Positions 62,733 through 64,000 of a stretch of DNA of 64,000 nucleotides are shown here, piece after piece. The first letter of the stretch is position 1. Each line of letters opens with the position of its first letter. The DNA comes from OMIW01 sp044235645 (GTDB lineage: Bacteria; Bdellovibrionota_C; UBA2361; OMIW01), in assembly GCA_044235645.1 (NCBI GenBank), contig JBIIHQ010000001.1:1-64000 (forward strand). Reading direction: 5' to 3'. Position numbers and translations under genes: made by a program. Below the pieces are notes generated by a model that did no database searches, was not told where the DNA came from, and was given only the letters and a program-made list of their open reading frames with translations.

Positions 62733-64000
62733 ATGAGTGCCTCAAGCACCACAGCGATAGCGGGATCTGAGACGAATTACCTCAATTGCGAAAGGGGAGT
62801 GTGGTCGTGGTTGACGACGGTTGATCACAAGCGGATAGCGTTGATGTACCTGTACACCCTTACCCTCTTCTTCTTTGTTGGGGGTATCGCGGCTCTCGCG
62901 GTCCGTACTGAGCTAGCGTTCCCCGGTGGGCAGATTATGTCGGCGGACACCTATAATCGGTGGTTCACCGCCCATGGGGTGATCATGATATTCCTTTTCA
63001 TTGTTCCGGGAATCCCGGCGGTGATGGGGAACTTTTTGCTTCCCTTGATGATTGGCGCGTATGACGTCGCGTTCCCGAAGCTGAATCTTCTCAGTTTGTA
63101 TGTGTATTGGCTCGGTGCCGCGATGGCGCTTGTGTCTTTAGGCATTCAGCCGGTCGATACGGGCTGGACCTTCTACGCTCCGTATAGCATCAAGACAGGC
63201 AGCGCAGTTGTGTGGATGACCGGAGCAGCTTTTGTTCTCGGCTTTTCCTCAATCCTGACGGGGCTCAACTTCATCGTCACCATTCATAAACTCCGATGTC
63301 CAGGGATGACCTGGTGGCGATTGCCGGTATTTGTGTGGGCGCTTTATGCGACCTCGGCTATTCAGGTGCTTGCGACCCCGGTGGTTGGGATGACGCTGAT
63401 GCTCCTCATTTTTGAGAGAGCCTTCGGTGTCGGTGTATTCAACCCCGCGCTGGGTGGTGACCCCGTTCTGTTCGAGCATTTCTTTTGGTTCTACTCTCAC
63501 CCGGTCGTTTACATCATGGTGCTGCCTGCATTTGGCGTCATCGGCGAGATTATCCCCGTGTTCTCGAGGAAGCCGCTTTTTGGATATAGAGCGGTCGTCG
63601 TTTCCTCGATGGGAATCGCGCTGGTCGGATTCGTCGTGTGGGCACACCACATGCTTGTGTCCGGAATATCGGATTTCTCGGCACAGTTTTTCTCGATAGC
63701 TACCTTCCTCGTAGCGATACCCACGGCCGTGAAGGTATTTAACTGGGTGAGCACGATGTACAAGGGGTCAATTACCTTCTCGACTCCAATGTTGTATGCG
63801 ATGGCGTTCGTGTTTCTGTTTATGATTGCGGGGACGACCGGAATTTATCTTGCGACGCTCGCGGTGGATGTCTTTTATCACGACACCTACTTCGTCGTCG
63901 CGCACTTTCACTATACGATCCAGGGCGGGGCGGTTATCGGGTTGATAGCGGCTCTTCACTATTGGTTCCCTAAGATGTTCGGTAAGATGTATAACGACCT
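62733..64000 (+). CDS. ctaD: Cytochrome c oxidase subunit I, A2-type (partial, runs off the window)
   Basis: An open frame of 422 codons without a stop, cut by the window end. It begins MSASSTTAIAGSETNYLNC and has the heme-copper oxidase marks: TTVDHKRIALMYL, FTAHGVIMIFLFIVPG (low-spin heme His), WTFYAPYS, the CuB block FYSHPVVYIMVLPAFG with the cross-linked His-Tyr, VWAHHML and HDTYFVVAHFHYTI. The YSHP form replaces the Glu of A1-type enzymes, so it belongs with A2-type oxidases. It is the catalytic subunit reducing oxygen to water and pumping protons. GGAG lies ten bases before the ATG, 40 bases after coxB. Confidence 0.95.
   Translation, partial: MSASSTTAIAGSETNYLNCERGVWSWLTTVDHKRIALMYLYTLTLFFFVGGIAALAVRTELAFPGGQIMSADTYNRWFTAHGVIMIFLFIVPGIPAVMGNFLLPLMIGAYDVAFPKLNLLSLYVYWLGAAMALVSLGIQPVDTGWTFYAPYSIKTGSAVVWMTGAAFVLGFSSILTGLNFIVTIHKLRCPGMTWWRLPVFVWALYATSAIQVLATPVVGMTLMLLIFERAFGVGVFNPALGGDPVLFEHFFWFYSHPVVYIMVLPAFGVIGEIIPVFSRKPLFGYRAVVVSSMGIALVGFVVWAHHMLVSGISDFSAQFFSIATFLVAIPTAVKVFNWVSTMYKGSITFSTPMLYAMAFVFLFMIAGTTGIYLATLAVDVFYHDTYFVVAHFHYTIQGGAVIGLIAALHYWFPKMFGKMYND

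Noticed and set aside
1..64000. CRISPR arrays, insertion sequences, prophage, rRNA and tRNA genes
   Set aside because: No regularly spaced repeats, transposase motifs, phage structural genes or rRNA/tRNA signatures were seen by reading the window.

Overview
The window looks like the replication-origin region of an aerobic, Gram-negative-type bacterium. It carries dnaA, a cluster of DnaA boxes, then dnaN, recF and gyrB in the classical order (about 28.8-36.0 kb). Around these are housekeeping genes (secA, hemW, topA, ileS, mnmG, uvrA, recQ, glmU, glnA, icd, trxB, the F0 subunits atpB and atpE) and, at the right edge, a caa3-type cytochrome oxidase locus. Several traits recall deltaproteobacterial or Bdellovibrionota/Myxococcota-like lineages: an ATP synthase c subunit with an N-terminal signal-like segment, a protein resembling the MXAN_5187 C-terminal family, a double-length UvrA, and a DUF2959 lipoprotein. 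This placement is inference; no rRNA or tRNA gene was seen to anchor it.

Layout. 0-13 kb: a lone minus-strand alpha/beta-hydrolase-like gene, then a plus-strand run of an M23 peptidase, pterin dehydratase, secA, hemW, a zinc-ribbon/TPR protein, a DUF2959 lipoprotein, glnA and a large unknown protein with its own promoter. 13-28.5 kb: topA (-), ileS (+), mnmG (-), a membrane-anchored lytic transglycosylase (+), an accC-rnhA-mutY set (-), trxB (+), then atpB and atpE (-). 28.5-36 kb: the dnaA-oriC-dnaN-recF-gyrB core (+). 36-48.2 kb: the accessory part, with three unusual proteins related by cysteine-peptidase and/or helical modules, a Clp-type AAA+ unfoldase without its N-domain, a 44-residue very basic protein behind a repeat-decorated promoter, glmU, an MXAN_5187-like gene, icd behind a possible structured leader RNA, and an orphan HPt protein. 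48.2-57 kb: tandem uvrA, a TIGR01777 epimerase, yqeY and a nagB-like gene, all minus. 57.5-64 kb: recQ, an RlmI-like methyltransferase, a SCO1/SenC copper protein, di-heme coxB and the first two thirds of ctaD.

How the genes fit together. The SCO protein, coxB and ctaD form an oxidase assembly/structure unit; the ctaD active-site helix reads YSHP, as in A2-type enzymes. accC-rnhA-mutY, uvrA and recQ add repair and nucleic-acid maintenance functions near the origin.

The most interesting part is 36-48 kb. One protein joins a lambda-endolysin-like muramidase domain to a DC...GHS cysteine-peptidase domain, a second carries a clear paralogue of the peptidase domain, and a third shares the helical N-region of the first and has a possible divergent peptidase-like half. 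Two of the three show no signal peptide. A small possible membrane ORF lies antisense between the two clear peptidase genes. A cell-wall-targeting effector or remodelling family is a reasonable hypothesis, but nothing in the window proves a delivery system.
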